Below are positions 23,815 to 34,339 of a DNA stretch of 64,000 nucleotides, in pieces. The DNA is taken from assembly GCA_026260175.1 (NCBI GenBank), contig JAKCWW010000460.1, forward strand, positions 47,081 to 111,080, written 5' to 3'. The notes beneath the pieces are model-generated. The model worked only from the letters and a program-made list of their open reading frames with translations, did not search any database and had not been told where the DNA came from. The stretch is from Reticulitermes lucifugus. Its lineage: Eukaryota; Arthropoda; Insecta; Blattodea; Rhinotermitidae. Position 1 is the stretch's first letter; every line of letters starts with the position of its first letter. A program made the position numbers and the translations under genes.

Positions 23815-24397
23815 CAGGAGGAAAGTTAATATTTTGGGAAGTGATAGTATTGGTCATTTTGAGAAAAAAAAGTTCACATGAACATGTGTCTAATCTGAAT
23901 GGTTACTGAGACAGAGCTGTTTGAATCTCCAGGCCTAACTCCGTTAGATTTTTGTTCGCGTGGATGGATGAAGAGCGAAGTTTACAAAAGAAAGGTGGAT
24001 ACACGAGACGAAATGCTCGCTCGCATTTTGGGTGCTGCAGCCCGCATACAGAAACGTGATAAACTCAGACGAACAACACGCGATTTTCGCACACAAGTTG
24101 CGAAGTGCACTGAGGTTGACGGTGGGGTTTTCGAACATTTATTGTGAACTGTAACAAACTTGTCATTTGTGTAACAAAACTGGCATTTAAACATGAAATT
24201 AAAATTAAAATACAATTAGCGGTAAATAATTTCTCTTCCTTTATTACCACTCACAATGCTTTTGTGTTTGTCGGTTCAAACAGCTCTATCTCGCTAACCA
24301 TTCAGAATTAGACACACGTGTTTACATGAACCCCTTTCTCACAATGGTCGATACTAACACCTCCAAAAATACTGATCGTTCCTCCTGAATCACCCTG
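23815..24397 (+). mobile_element. Tc1/mariner-superfamily deletion derivative with long TIRs, 583 bp
   Basis: The left TIR (23815-23925) starts CAGGGTGATTCAGGAGGAA; the right TIR (24275-24397) ends TTCCTCCTGAATCACCCTG. They match over about 110 bp, including the inner TTCAAACAGCTCT/AGAGCTGTTTGAA block. TA precedes the left end as expected; the right flank is AA, so the TA duplication is imperfect. The 350-bp interior is the C-terminal end of a transposase. Confidence 0.85.
23926..24147 (+). pseudogene. Transposase C-terminal fragment of the long-TIR element
   Basis: The open frame starts in the left TIR and continues SPGLTPLDFCSRGWMKSEVY, then DTRDEMLARILGAAARIQ, then CTEVDGGVFEHLL. The motif corresponds to SPDLTPLDFFLWG of IS630/Tc1/mariner transposases. 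The third catalytic acidic residue (D in SPD) is G here, and the first two are deleted with the rest of the protein. An internal deletion joins the TIR directly to this segment. Confidence 0.8.
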
Positions 24398-24944
24398 AAG
24401 GGTCACAAGGCCAACGGGATTTACGTTTTGAAGTTGTGGACAAAACAAGTTTTAGAACAATTGGTCCACAGGTTCTAATGCAATGTTGCTGAACATTCTA
24501 AACGTAATCTCTTTGTCTCCAGAGCACATTTTATAAACGGGACGTTGGCATGTGCGAGTGGGAGCATTATTTAAACATTTCTATCCAACAGCTAATAAAT
24601 CATTTGAAAATGTATAAAAGTTGAAATTTTTAAAACCGACAGTGACAAACATTTTTCAACCTACGCACAAGATATTTTATTTTACAATACCATTGACATA
24701 CATTAAAGATATAGAGCCTCTTTGAATAAAACCTCAGGGTGTAAAAGGTTGAAGGGGCAGAAGGGGGCTGACCCGGTAAAATCCCCAGCTAAACACAGCT
24801 TCGTACATGTTTCACAACTCAGTCCGAGGAGCTGCCTACTTGGTCCGGACATACAATCCAACATTGTAACACATGTCTTGTGGAAAGGCTAGACGAAATT
24901 GAATGACGCGAAAATAGTCAAAACCTAATTGTACGTTTCATATA
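24398..24944. other. No recognised feature
   Basis: AT-rich flank between the mariner-type element and the minisatellite; nothing recognised. Confidence 0.5.
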
Positions 24945-25430
24945 ATCAGACCGAAGGGTTGTTACGATGTCAACATGTCGCCGCGACACTTAAAGAGCAC
25001 GGTCAACGCTGTAATTATGACAGTGTGTCATCGCGACATTTGGATAACAACGGTAAAATCTGTAATACTAAACTTGTAATGTCAGTACATAAACCGCGAC
25101 AACTGAATAGCTTGGTAAAATGTGCAAAAGTAAGCTTTCATTACCAGCATGTTAACCGCGACACTTGATTAGCATGGTAAACGTTGCAGTAGGTACGCTT
25201 TCGATGTCAGTACGTCAAACTCAACCGCCAAACTTGACTTACATGGTAACAGCAGTAACGGTAAACTTGCCACGTCAGTATGTAAACCACGACACTCGAG
25301 TTACATGTCAGTGTGCCACCATAACAAGTGAATAATACGGTAAACATTGTAATGTGTTAGAATGTCACCGCGACATGTGAATAAGACTGTAGAAAAGGTA
25401 AAGTTGTTACAGCGTATGCCATGAAGACAT
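24945..25430. repeat. Degenerate minisatellite, left sub-array
   Basis: A tandem series of units with GTCAGTATGTAAACCGCGAC, then ACTTGAATAGCATGGTAAAC. GTCA anchors fall near 24969, 25019, 25081, 25144, 25206, 25275, 25307 and 25356, so unit length varies from about 32 to 69 bp, mostly 50 or 62. Units are strongly diverged, implying an old array. It is homologous to the array at 25650-26000. Confidence 0.8.
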
Positions 25431-25444
25431 ATAAGGAAAGGGTA

Positions 25445-25643
25445 CCGGGGGGGGGGGGTCTAATGTTCAAAATCCACCTGTTTTGCCTCCCGGCAAACAG
25501 CCCCCGGTACCCACTGAACAGAAGACTGCGTGGGCCCCAGTGCCCGTCTGGACGTCATGGACAAGAGAAAATATCTTGTCCCTGCTGGGAATCGAGCCCT
25601 GGCTCGTCAATCTGGTCACTATACCGAGTATGCTACCCGCAAA
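25445..25643 (-). mobile_element. SINE-A inserted in the minisatellite, minus strand
   Basis: The plus strand reads AGCCCCCGGTACCCACTGAA, then GCGTGGGCCCCAGTGCCCGT, then GGGAATCGAGCCCTGG and the inverse A box TAGTGACC region. It separates two homologous sub-arrays and so inserted after the array formed. A C/G-run marks its left border. Confidence 0.85.
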
Positions 25644-25649
25644 TAACAG

Positions 25650-26000
25650 GATAATGTTGCAATATGTCAGCATGTCATCGAGCTTTACACTAACACGATA
25701 ATTTTGCAATACGTCAGCATGTCACCGTGCTTTTGAACAACGCGGTAATGCTGCAATATGTCAGCATATCACCGAGCTTTTGACTAGCCCGATAATGTTG
25801 CAATATGTCAGCATATCACCGAGCTTTTGACTAGCCCGATAATGTTGCAATATGTCAGCATGACACTGAGCTTTTGACTAACACGGTAATTTGCAATACC
25901 TCAGCATGTCTCCGTGCTTTTGAACAACGCGGTGATGTTGCAGTATATCAAAATGTCACCGAGGTTTCGACGTGCGTCAGTATGTATCTGCGGCATTCGA
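25650..26000. repeat. 47-bp minisatellite, right sub-array
   Basis: The unit reads GTCAGCATGTCACCGAGC, then TTTTGACTAACACGGTAATG, then TTGCAATAT. GTCAG anchors lie at 25666, 25713, 25760, 25807, 25854, 25900 and 25947: a period of 47 bp (once 46) over about seven units. These units are more homogeneous than the left sub-array, which suggests more recent amplification on this side. Confidence 0.95.
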
Positions 26001-28784
26001 ATAACACGCAACACGATCAACCATAAGCAAGGAACACTTGAGCCATGTAACAACGAACATTTTCAAAAGAAAATAATTACAATTTCAATGAAATATTTAA
26101 TTCTTTATAAAGAGCAATTACGCACTGCACAGAAGCGGTACACGAAATGCACCTCTGTTCTACAAGACGAGCGCTGGTAGCACTCACTGCACATGCTATA
26201 ATTCTGTCCACTTAAGCAACATTTTGATAAAAAGCCATAGTACGAGAAACGCAAAGGTCCAAGGAAACGCGATTTTAAGCGACACTGAAACACTGCCAAT
26301 GGTGACAGAATAAGGGATGAAGTGTCTGTGTCTGTCTGTGGCAGCCATAAATCATCAGAAAATAAAGCTATGAGCTTCAAGTTTCGGCAGTACGTTTAGG
26401 ATGATTATGGGATGCTGTGCCAAATACAATCTAAATAGAAATACCTATGCTTAGGTCGATATTGAAGCGTTTTACTTTGCCGGTAACATCTGCCTAGCTG
26501 CCCCTTAAAAAATTAAAGAACTCATGGCGTGAATTTTCAGTGAAAATTTCATAGTATCCCATTAGGGCTGTGACAGGCCTATACACGAACAGTTCGACTG
26601 AAGTGTCATCTGTGGAAATCAGAGCCAGGGAAGAAATTGTCAAAATTTCTCCTTGAAATTTCAACGGGTTTTATGATACAGTATATACGTATATTTTATG
26701 GTTCATTTAACAACGCTGTAAATGTCTCAGATCATACAACGTCGCATTATACAATGATCAGTGAATCCCTAAAGAACTGAAAATAAGGCGATGGCTTTGG
26801 TCTAACTTGAGGTACTACACTGGCATTTTTCTGGAGGTACAGCAAAACCGCCACACCCCAAAATCACGACAGCCCATCCCCGTACCGAAATTTGAAGTCG
26901 GCGCCGTCCATCATGGTACTCAATAATCAATTTATAACAGATAATACCCTTCATAACAAAAAGCTTCCAAACTTATACTCTGTACAGAGTATTTTTAGAG
27001 TAACGGACTTCAGGAGAATAAGACCGGCGAGACACGTAGCGCGCATGTGGAGATGACAAGGCTCTCATAACACGGCAATTAAAACTTTGGATTATATGAA
27101 ACTTCTTGGCTACCTAAAAGACTATCAGTTTTCAAAAACCTCCCCATTCCTTGGAATTAGTAAGTTATTTCTGGCATTCTTAATTTTGTACTAAGTTATT
27201 CATCGAAGCGTTTCATGTGGACAGTCTGTAGGCCTAGAGCATCGAACGAAACGGAAAGACGACCACGACTGCCGACCAGCTAAGGAAGTGATCTTCCCTG
27301 TTTCAGTATGCTGTCCAGGCAAGACATTGCACTGTAGTTGTTGAAACCACGTTACTACGTTACGTCAACTTTATCAACAAATCAAAATTTTTAGGTATGA
27401 ACAACCATTTAAATAAACCAGATTCGTAATCACAATGTCACATTTTTCACCGAACCTTTTATTACTAATGTTAATATCAGTCATATAGACACGTACAAAA
27501 CCGGAAGGCAAGAAACTGAATTCAGCTCGATCGAAACTGCATACTGACATGCAGCGCGACACCATCTGACATTCAAACGTCGATTTAATGATCACATCTA
27601 TTTCATCGCTCAAACTATTAACGCTAAACTACAATATTCGCCTTTTTTTTCCTATAGCTTGTTCTTTGTTTCGTGTTTCCTGGGTCCATATACTGGTATA
27701 CGTTTTCTTAAGCGACCGGGAGATAAAAATATTTTACAAGAAATCGATACAGAATAATTCAAATTCACCTTACAAAAGCACTAAACAATCTGGAATACTC
27801 GATGTGTCTTCCTCCGCCAGCGTAAGGCGCGGCGCGGCACGCGCTTCCACGCGCACACACACACACACACACACGCACGAATTCCCTTAAGATATCGTTG
27901 ATGATTATACAACTTTCAACGTCTTTTGGAGCTTTTCGATGCTGAGGCAAATGTGTTCATACGCAATAACTTTTGCATAACTCCACAATAAATTAAGTAA
28001 ATAAGATAAACCCGCTGATCTTGATGGCCATGTTTTCATTTACATTATGCCGCCTCTTCCAACATCCCCACTGTGGATACTGCCGTGTGTTACCATTAAC
28101 TCTGGCTACAATCATAATTTACGGTGTCTATGAAGAAAAAGCAACCAACCACACTGATAGGCGAAACAACATACCATACCCCTATCTTTTCAGACTAAAA
28201 TGATACGTCATGGAAAACTGTGGCTTGCGGCTCCACACTTTTCTGCCGGTTAACATATCCACGAAGGCGTAACTGTCGAAGATCCATAAAGAAAGATTGC
28301 CACCGTTTTCAGGAAGCTGACCACTGTCAGGAACATACTACTTTTGCTTTGTACGGTGCTGCAAGTTCATGTAGTGTAAATGGAGCGACCACGAAGCTTC
28401 AGGCTCTCGTAACCCTCTGTATAACTCCGTAGTTCATACAGGTTTGCTGATAAGGGCGTTTTGATTTTATTTGCGACCGCAACAAATGCAATTCAACATT
28501 CTTCAATATTTCATACCTGAAGGAATCTTTCTTTTATGGTGTGTTTAGCTGACACGACTTACGAGGCAGCATACTACTCGTATACTACGTTCTCATTTAG
28601 CGGTAATCGCACAGTTTGGAAAATCGTGCCTGAATTAATTCTGACAGTCCGCATATGATGCAGATATAACGCATGTTCTACAGCTTAACAAATCACATTC
28701 GCACTTCAACTGACACGCCTTGTAGGCAGCTCTTAACACATCACACTAGTCTTGAACAGATATATTCTGATGAGCTTAAGAAAG
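26001..28784. other. Unrecognised spacer with an (AC)n tract
   Basis: (AC)n lies at 27852-27878. Frames up to 100 codons (27588-27890) end in the AC tract. No domain, RNA gene or element end recognised. Confidence 0.45.
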
Positions 28785-28786
28785 GC

Positions 28787-28870
28787 CACGACAGCTCAGT
28801 CAGTACAGTGACTCTACTGCAGACACAAGGTTTCAGGTTTTAATGGAAGGTTATGCTGAAATGGCAGTCT
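28787..28870 (+). mobile_element. tRNA-like SINE head
   Basis: GGCCACGACAGCTCAGTCAG resembles a tRNA-derived A-box region. The B-box counterpart GGTTTCAGGTTTTAATGG is decayed. It sits about 100 bp upstream of a SINE-A and may be an independent head fragment. Confidence 0.4.
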
Positions 28871-28974
28871 TTTGGGTCTTGCACCGCGTTTAAGATAATA
28901 CGTCTGTTCGGAATTTCCATATTCAGGGTGACAATTTGGTTCGGGTGGATGCTGGAAGACCATAATTTGAGGAC

Positions 28975-29205
28975 AATTCTGCATGCTGGATGACCGGAGT
29001 TAGATTCCCAGCACGCACAATGATTATTTTCTTCGCCATCACATCCAAAACAAGAAGATGGGTGCGCCAAGCCTCCTACCCAATACGGACTAGTGTTTTC
29101 GCTCTGGGGTAAGGTGGCCACGGCGTGAAGTTGGACACTCTCCTCTATCTAACACCGAGATTAAAACTGCACACGCCCTCCTCCATGAGATTTCGTGGCT
29201 TGTTG
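28975..29205 (+). mobile_element. SINE-A, plus strand
   Basis: Diverged box B GGAGTTAGATTCCCAGC, then GGTGCGCCAAGCCTCCTACC, then GGCCACGGCGTGAAGTTGG, then CACTCTCCTCTATCTAACAC. Full body, moderately mutated. Confidence 0.75.
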
Positions 29206-29496
29206 CTTATAATGTACAAGGATAGAACTGCCGTTTGTCTATGCAAATAAGACTCGCAGCAAACGGGTTGCGCCACTTCGGGTCTTCCTGCGAAATCTTA
29301 GCGCTCATATTCGTCCATGCCACGAATGGCACAATGGGAACGTAAGGTGGTGCAATTTCAAACAGTAACGTTCGAAAAGAAGCCTGCTTGAACCGCTGAC
29401 TGACATACGAGTACAAAAGACAGCGAGACTCCTGATTGCGATTTTCCGACGATTAATCACAGCTGACTACGCAGTGAAACTGATTCTGAGAGACCT

Positions 29497-29570
29497 TGGT
29501 CTTCTGTGTTGATACCGTGTAGTCTGGTAGATGGTTATCAACGTTTCGAATGAACACCGAGCTTAATATT
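29497..29570 (-). mobile_element. FB-H arm, minus strand
   Basis: The plus strand reads GTCTTCTGTGTTGATACCG, then TAGATGGTTATCAACGTTTC. The CATCTTCAG strand is missing. Confidence 0.6.
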
Positions 29571-30309
29571 CAACTCCGTGGATGTCATAAATCTTAACGA
29601 CGCTCAAACAATATCCTCTGCACAATACTGTGGCTGTTTTCACGCACGCTTCATTGAGTAAATCGGCACCCCCACCATATTTCTTTAAGATACCTTTAAA
29701 TATTGTCCTCTCTTCAACGGCCACCTTTGACTGTATTCACATCCAATGTTGAAACTAAAAACTCGTACAAATTCCACAATCATACGTGAGGGAAAACTAT
29801 AAGACAAACTCAACTAGGGAGTCTTGCGAACTGGATTACAGAACAAGGTACTCTCCACTGCAGGCAAGACCGGATATTAAATAACACAGCGTCCCTGCAA
29901 TCAAAATTATATGGCCTACGGTTCCTTTCATATTAACTGTCCTGTTTACATTTCGATTGTATTAGACAAATGGAAACAAATAAATTAGTTGTTGTCAATG
30001 GCTGTTTTCAGTTCCATGAATGTTTAATGTTCCATTTCACTTCCATCCTACAATCACCGTATCAATTCGATAAACAACCGATATCCATTCTAAACAACGT
30101 GCTGGAAACATCAGAAGCGATATGAGGGAAGCGACGTTCAAACTCCACCTGGACTTTGCTTGAATGCATCCACCGCATAAAACTCATAAAATGAACACAT
30201 TATATGTGGGTCGCGTATGATTATTAGTACATGCTGTTCATCCGTCTGAATGTAAATATTTAAAACGTTGGAATACAGTTATAGGGGTATACAGGTAAGT
30301 GTCCAGTAC
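29571..30309. other. No recognised feature
   Basis: No frames above 60 codons; no element ends. Confidence 0.5.
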
Positions 30310-30317
30310 GTCTAGAA

Positions 30318-30799
30318 CAGTGGTTCCCAAAGTGGGCGGTACGCCCCCTGGGGGGCGGTGGGATTACCGAGGTAGGCGCTAACAGGTACGAGAGGTGGAA
30401 GGGAGCGCTGTAATTATCACAGGGGGACGCTAGTAGGCAAGTAGTGCATTTATTTTTATAATAAAATTCAAATAAAGTAATTTTTGTGTTAAAAATAAAA
30501 AAATGAACTAAATTTCTTAGTATTTTAATTTACGAATCTTATTCAAGGACATATTATTTTTAATAAACTATTGCTAGAAGAATTATTCTTAATCACAAAA
30601 AATACAATAAATTTTAATCTATTAATTAACACATAAAACATTAAGTTTAACTCTTATACTTTTATTTAAACGATTTTTTAAATATAAAATAAAAGTGGAA
30701 ACAAAAGCGCATTTATGTTTTTTTTAAAGTAGGGGGGGCGCTGTGGGTGTGTATATGGAACCAAGGGGGCGGTGGACAAAAAAAGTTTGGAAACCACTC
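30318..30799. mobile_element. hAT-type MITE with exact 8-bp target duplication, 482 bp
   Basis: The left end is CAGTGGTTCCCAAAGTGGG; the right end TTTGGAAACCACT is its inverse. GTCTAGAA flanks both sides exactly (30310-30317 and 30800-30807). GC-rich subterminal blocks (GCCCCCTGGGGGGCGGTG; GGGGGCGGTGGACAAA) enclose an AT-rich, non-coding middle. This is the cleanest hAT insertion in the window and probably the youngest. Confidence 0.92.
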
Positions 30800-31094
30800 G
30801 TCTAGAACAATGGGCCTAAGTGCTGTGAACATACGCAATTTCGAGCACCTACAATGAGGAAATGTTAAGTGTGCAGTGATAACATTCCGTCAACAATTTA
30901 CACGATTCTCCGACCGTCTGCGCGTTTGCGTTACCGCCAATGGTGGGCCATATTAAGCATACTTTGTAACAGGTATGTAATAACTCCAAGATTCCCTGTT
31001 CCCAGACTTACGAGACGTGCTGTATTTTTTAACATGGTGAATGGCCCCGCAGCAGATGCTACGGACGCACCACAGCCTTAAGGCTTTTTGTGCA

Positions 31095-31144
31095 NNNNNN
31101 NNNNNNNNNNNNNNNNNNNNNNNNNNNNNNNNNNNNNNNNNNNN
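31095..31144. other. Assembly gap (50 N)
   Basis: Fifty unknown bases inside the 3' part of a SINE-B. Confidence 0.99.
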
Positions 31145-31465
31145 AACCTGTCCCAGTGCCACTTTGTCCACCACAAACCCCACATGGACTGACCCGGGAT
31201 TTTTTTTCTGTCCCGTTTTTTCCTTTGATCCATTTTGTACATTTAAGTCCTTCTGTCTTTCACGTTCCATACTACTGTCCTTATACAACAAGCATAACAC
31301 AAACATCCATGCCCCCGGCGGGATTCGAACCCACAATCCCAGCAAGCGAACGGCCGCAGACCCACGCCTTAGACCGCACGGCCACTGGAATCGGCATCGA
31401 ACCCGGGCCTCCGCAGTGAGAGGCCGGCGACTAACCGCCTGAGCCATGGCACGGCCTACTGTATT
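31145..31465 (-). mobile_element. SINE-B copy 2, interrupted by SINE-C
   Basis: The head (31393-31465, minus strand) reads GGCCGTGCCATGGCTCAGG, then CGGTTAGTCGCC, then box B CGGGTTCGATG. The body resumes at 31200 leftward (GGGTCAGTCCATGTGGGG, then TTTGTGGTGGACAAAGTG) and runs into the gap. The reading AQAVSRRPLTAEARVR followed by a break and then GFVVDKVALGQV shows that an insertion splits a known SINE-B reading. Confidence 0.85.
31201..31392 (-). mobile_element. SINE-C nested in SINE-B
   Basis: On the minus strand the head reads GGCCGTGCGGTCTAAGGCG (a good tRNA-Leu/Ser-type A box) and GTGGGTTCGAATCCCGCC (near-perfect B box). The tail ends in an A7 run next to the host sequence. Flanking GGGAT (31196-31200) and GGCAT (31393-31397) look like a short target duplication. 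The intact boxes imply a comparatively young, possibly still transcribable copy. Confidence 0.85.
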
Positions 31466-31750
31466 TAATCTGTAGGTGGGAGTCCACTTCGAATAATGAC
31501 TGTGGTATCGCGCTACTATATTAATTGTCGAAGTAAAATCATCCAGGCCAAGTTTAAAAAAACACCTCGCAGTCTTGCCACTGGAGGCCACCCCCGCCCA
31601 GAACTCACTGCACTGCGGAATAACAACATGGTGGACACGTGATTGTGAGATGCGAGCAATAATAACGAAATTAAATGGTAAATTGCAATAGATCTTCCAC
31701 AAATATGCAACTCTTTTAAAGTGATTTTTGTATAAAATAAAGCAGAACAT

Positions 31751-31820
31751 TATTTCAGGCTTCCGCCGCGATGTTTATGAGATCTGCGCTCTTCTGGAAT
31801 ATTACGCGGCGTCGTGTGGT
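31751..31820 (-). mobile_element. FB-H, 70-bp 5'-truncated copy with 11-bp target duplication
   Basis: AAGCAGAACAT occurs at 31740-31750 and again at 31821-31831. Between them, on the minus strand, is ACCACACGACGCCGCGTAAT, then CCAGAAGAGCGCAGATCTC, then GCGGCGGAAGCCTGAAATA. The 3' end is the family 3' end; the 5' side stops in the middle of an arm. A 5' truncation inside a long target duplication is the signature of target-primed reverse transcription. Confidence 0.88.
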
Positions 31821-31831
31821 AAGCAGAACAT

Positions 31832-32399
31832 GGCGGCCGTTGAAGAATTTCCATATGACTTGCTGCTTAAGAGCGATAACTAGGGAATCACTGCAGCTAC
31901 GAATACAACATTTTGTATGAAAATATGTTTATGAGCCAACATCTACAACATGGCGACGGCGCGGCTCTCTAAGACGATCACCAATAAGATGAACTCATAG
32001 AATCTGTACTTAATAAGCTTCCCCCCCCCCGAAAAAAGCAATTATATTATTACTGTTGTTAATCTGTACTTGAATAACAACAGCACACACATTCTGATTC
32101 AAAAAGCCATAATTCACCATATACACGCGAACCCACTTAATGGAATCTGTTGGACCGTAAAAGCAGATGGCCTAAATATGACACTAAAAACGCGATATTA
32201 GTACGGCTGGAAGTCTGTGTAAAGGGAAGGTACGCTTCACGATTTCTGTCCGGAACTCTCACACAACATGGATATTTCAAGCAGGCTACTTATGACCCCA
32301 CTCGTCTTACTCGTGCACTCGTACATTAATACAGGAGAGCTGGTGAAGTGAGTAGTTTAAAATTACGTAATTAATTGATGACTCGGCTTATAATTCTAG
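31832..32399. other. No recognised feature
   Basis: A C-run lies near 32022. No gene or element recognised. Confidence 0.5.
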
Positions 32400-32565
32400 A
32401 CCTCAGCGTGAGGAGACGTGTAGGAGGGTGCGGAGTTAAAGCTCCACCCTTTCTCAGACTTCAGCATTATATACAGGTAAGCGGTGTGCTTCATTCTTCA
32501 ACTGTTTTATCCGCGGGGAAAGGGCACCCCCCGGCCAGTGATTGAGAGGCCACATGGATCTGACG
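32400..32565 (-). mobile_element. SINE-A, degraded distal body, minus strand
   Basis: GGAGTTAAAGCTCCACCC, then ACAGGTAAGCGGTGTGCTTC, then CCGCGGGGAAAGGGCACCCC follow the inverse SINE-A order (GGTACAGCTCC; GGTGAGTGATCAGCTTC; TTTACCCCCGAGG). The head is not found. Confidence 0.5.
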
Positions 32566-32649
32566 ATGACGACAAATTCGCACACCACTGCCGGACACAA
32601 ATCCCAAGGCGTCGATCAAGTAACCAGCCTCCTTACCGCGCTAATTATC

Positions 32650-32699
32650 ACCACCATCTGCATCATCATCATCATCATCATCATCATCGTCATCATCAG
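32650..32699. repeat. (ATC)n microsatellite
   Basis: Runs of CAT/ATC with two interruptions. The His-rich frame across it is an artefact. Confidence 0.95.
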
Positions 32700-33174
32700 G
32701 CCTGCTTGAAAAAAAAAGTCCGTCGCTAAAGACATTAAATCCTGTATGTTGTTTTATGAGTGTCTATGTATAGGCTCTGGTTCAAGGACAACAAAATTCT
32801 GGTTCTAAGATAACAAAAAAAATATATAAGGTTATTTAAGCGCGGAGTACGTTTAGACCAAAGACAAAGAAAACAACAGAGAGGCGAAGAAAATTAGATG
32901 ACGAACTTCATATATTGTACTGTTCATCTGAGGTCCTTAGTGTCAGTAATGAACGAGAGGCGAGATGTGTCACCTATGTGAAGTGACAAGGTATACAGCA
33001 TTTTAAACCGAAACCTGACAGAAATAATCAGTGGGAAGAACCAGACAAAGATTGGTTCGTAAGTTCCAATTGGATTTTCTTAATAGAATACAGAAGGGCG
33101 GGCACCACAATGACCCGTGCACTTCAACCGTTATCCGTCTTTTGTGCAAACGGATTTCCTTAAATATATTCGAA
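32700..33174. other. No recognised feature
   Basis: Contains a small tandem duplication, GGTTCAAGGACAACAAAATT then GGTTCTAAGATAACAAAAAA, at 32778-32822. Otherwise nothing. Confidence 0.5.
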
Positions 33175-33230
33175 AAGTATTAACGTACCTTCGGGTCTCA
33201 TAAAAAGCAGGAAATTTCTTATAGGATTTC
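33175..33230 (+). pseudogene. LINE 3' end fragment
   Basis: GTACCTTCGGGTCTCATAAA, then AGCAGGAAATTTCTTA is the NLRVP-stop-NAGNFL segment of the LVGKPEG-type LINE, only about 55 bp. Confidence 0.55.
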
Positions 33231-33281
33231 AGGTTTTTACGGCAGTGTTGATCACATTACACTGTCCTGGGTCTCGACACC

Positions 33282-33475
33282 TGTAGATTTGCAACTTCAC
33301 GCCGACAGGTTATAGTCTTATGGGTCTCTACAACGCGTAGGTATGAGGAACGTGCTGCCTCCATCTTCAGCTTCAGGGTGACGGAATTACACCCAGGCAG
33401 ACGCTCCAGCGCATTCCTCCAGAACTTCAGTGTCACCCTACGGTCCTATACGGTGTAAAATCCCAGAGGATCATC
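33282..33475 (+). mobile_element. FB-H foldback, two diverged arms
   Basis: Left arm: TGCTGCCTCCATCTTCAGC, then TTCAGGGTGACGG. Right part: GTGTCACCCTACGGTCC, then ACGGTGTAAAATCCCAGAGG. The GAAACGTC strand is lost on both sides. Confidence 0.6.
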
Positions 33476-34260
33476 TGGGGAAATTTCTTGACCACCTCCA
33501 TTACTAGGAACATTCCAAGAAAGACGCAGTATCGAATTTTAGTTTTAGGGAGGTTCCTGGAATTTATATACGCTATCTATCCACAGTGTATAGCCTAATT
33601 TCAGAACAGCACACACCACAGGGTTTTAATTCAGCCATACAGTACTAGTGTAATTGACTATTTTGGGTGCAGTGTTTTTCCTCGCTAAATATCACGTAAA
33701 GTACTATCATTACACGTAGCGTTGGATTTCTGCGCTAATTACAATCCAAATATGTGTCAGAACAAACAAAACTTTATTACAACAAGCTCTATTTTACAGG
33801 ATGGTGGGAAGTTGAATTTTAACACATGCGAATAGTGTTTCATTTTCCAATTATTTTCGTGGCCGTTTTTGTACCGCCATACGTGATAATGGTCAAATTC
33901 ACGCTAGGATTAAACCAAATATTAAATCTCATAATAGGCTGATTGAGCTTAAATGTTGCAATATTATTTTCTCTTCTACACGGCTGTTACACGGTATCGC
34001 TGAATGGCAGGTTATGCCGATCTGCTGAGTGAAAGCCAATGAATAAAATTAATAAATGTAACAACAATGGGACTTTACACTGTTTACATTAAATACAAAA
34101 GACAATCACATGCAAGACTTCAATTTCACGCAGTAACGACTGTGGAAACCCTGACCATCACTTATCTACAAGAATGCAAATCTCTCGCTCATACTCTGAA
34201 CAAACAAGCGTTAAGCGTGTGGCAGACCTACCACTTACCAAATATTATTACGGCGATTAA
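33476..34260. other. No recognised feature
   Basis: Nothing recognised except AT-rich sequence and a 95-codon frame (34067-34354) that ends in the adjacent hairpin. Confidence 0.45.
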
Positions 34261-34305
34261 ATCGAGGATGAGATGGGATAGGCCCTATCCCATCTCATCC
34301 TCGAT
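34261..34305. repeat. Near-perfect 22-bp hairpin palindrome
   Basis: The left arm ATCGAGGATGAGATGGGATA plus GG is followed immediately by its reverse complement (CC, CTATCCCATCTCATCCTC, GAT) with a one-base centre. Such a palindrome could extrude a cruciform. A related AACGAGGATGAGACCCATCC appears at about 35071. Confidence 0.9.
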
Positions 34306-34339
34306 AGGGATTCAGCATACACGAAAGACAAGAAAGATC

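Noticed and set aside
25650-26000. CRISPR array, because of the regular 47-bp spacing
   Set aside because: Whole units are repeated with no unique spacers, and the context is eukaryotic transposons.
30953-31750. 265-codon minus-strand frame
   Set aside because: It is a translation through SINE-B, SINE-C and 50 Ns; no stop is counted across the gap. Not a gene.
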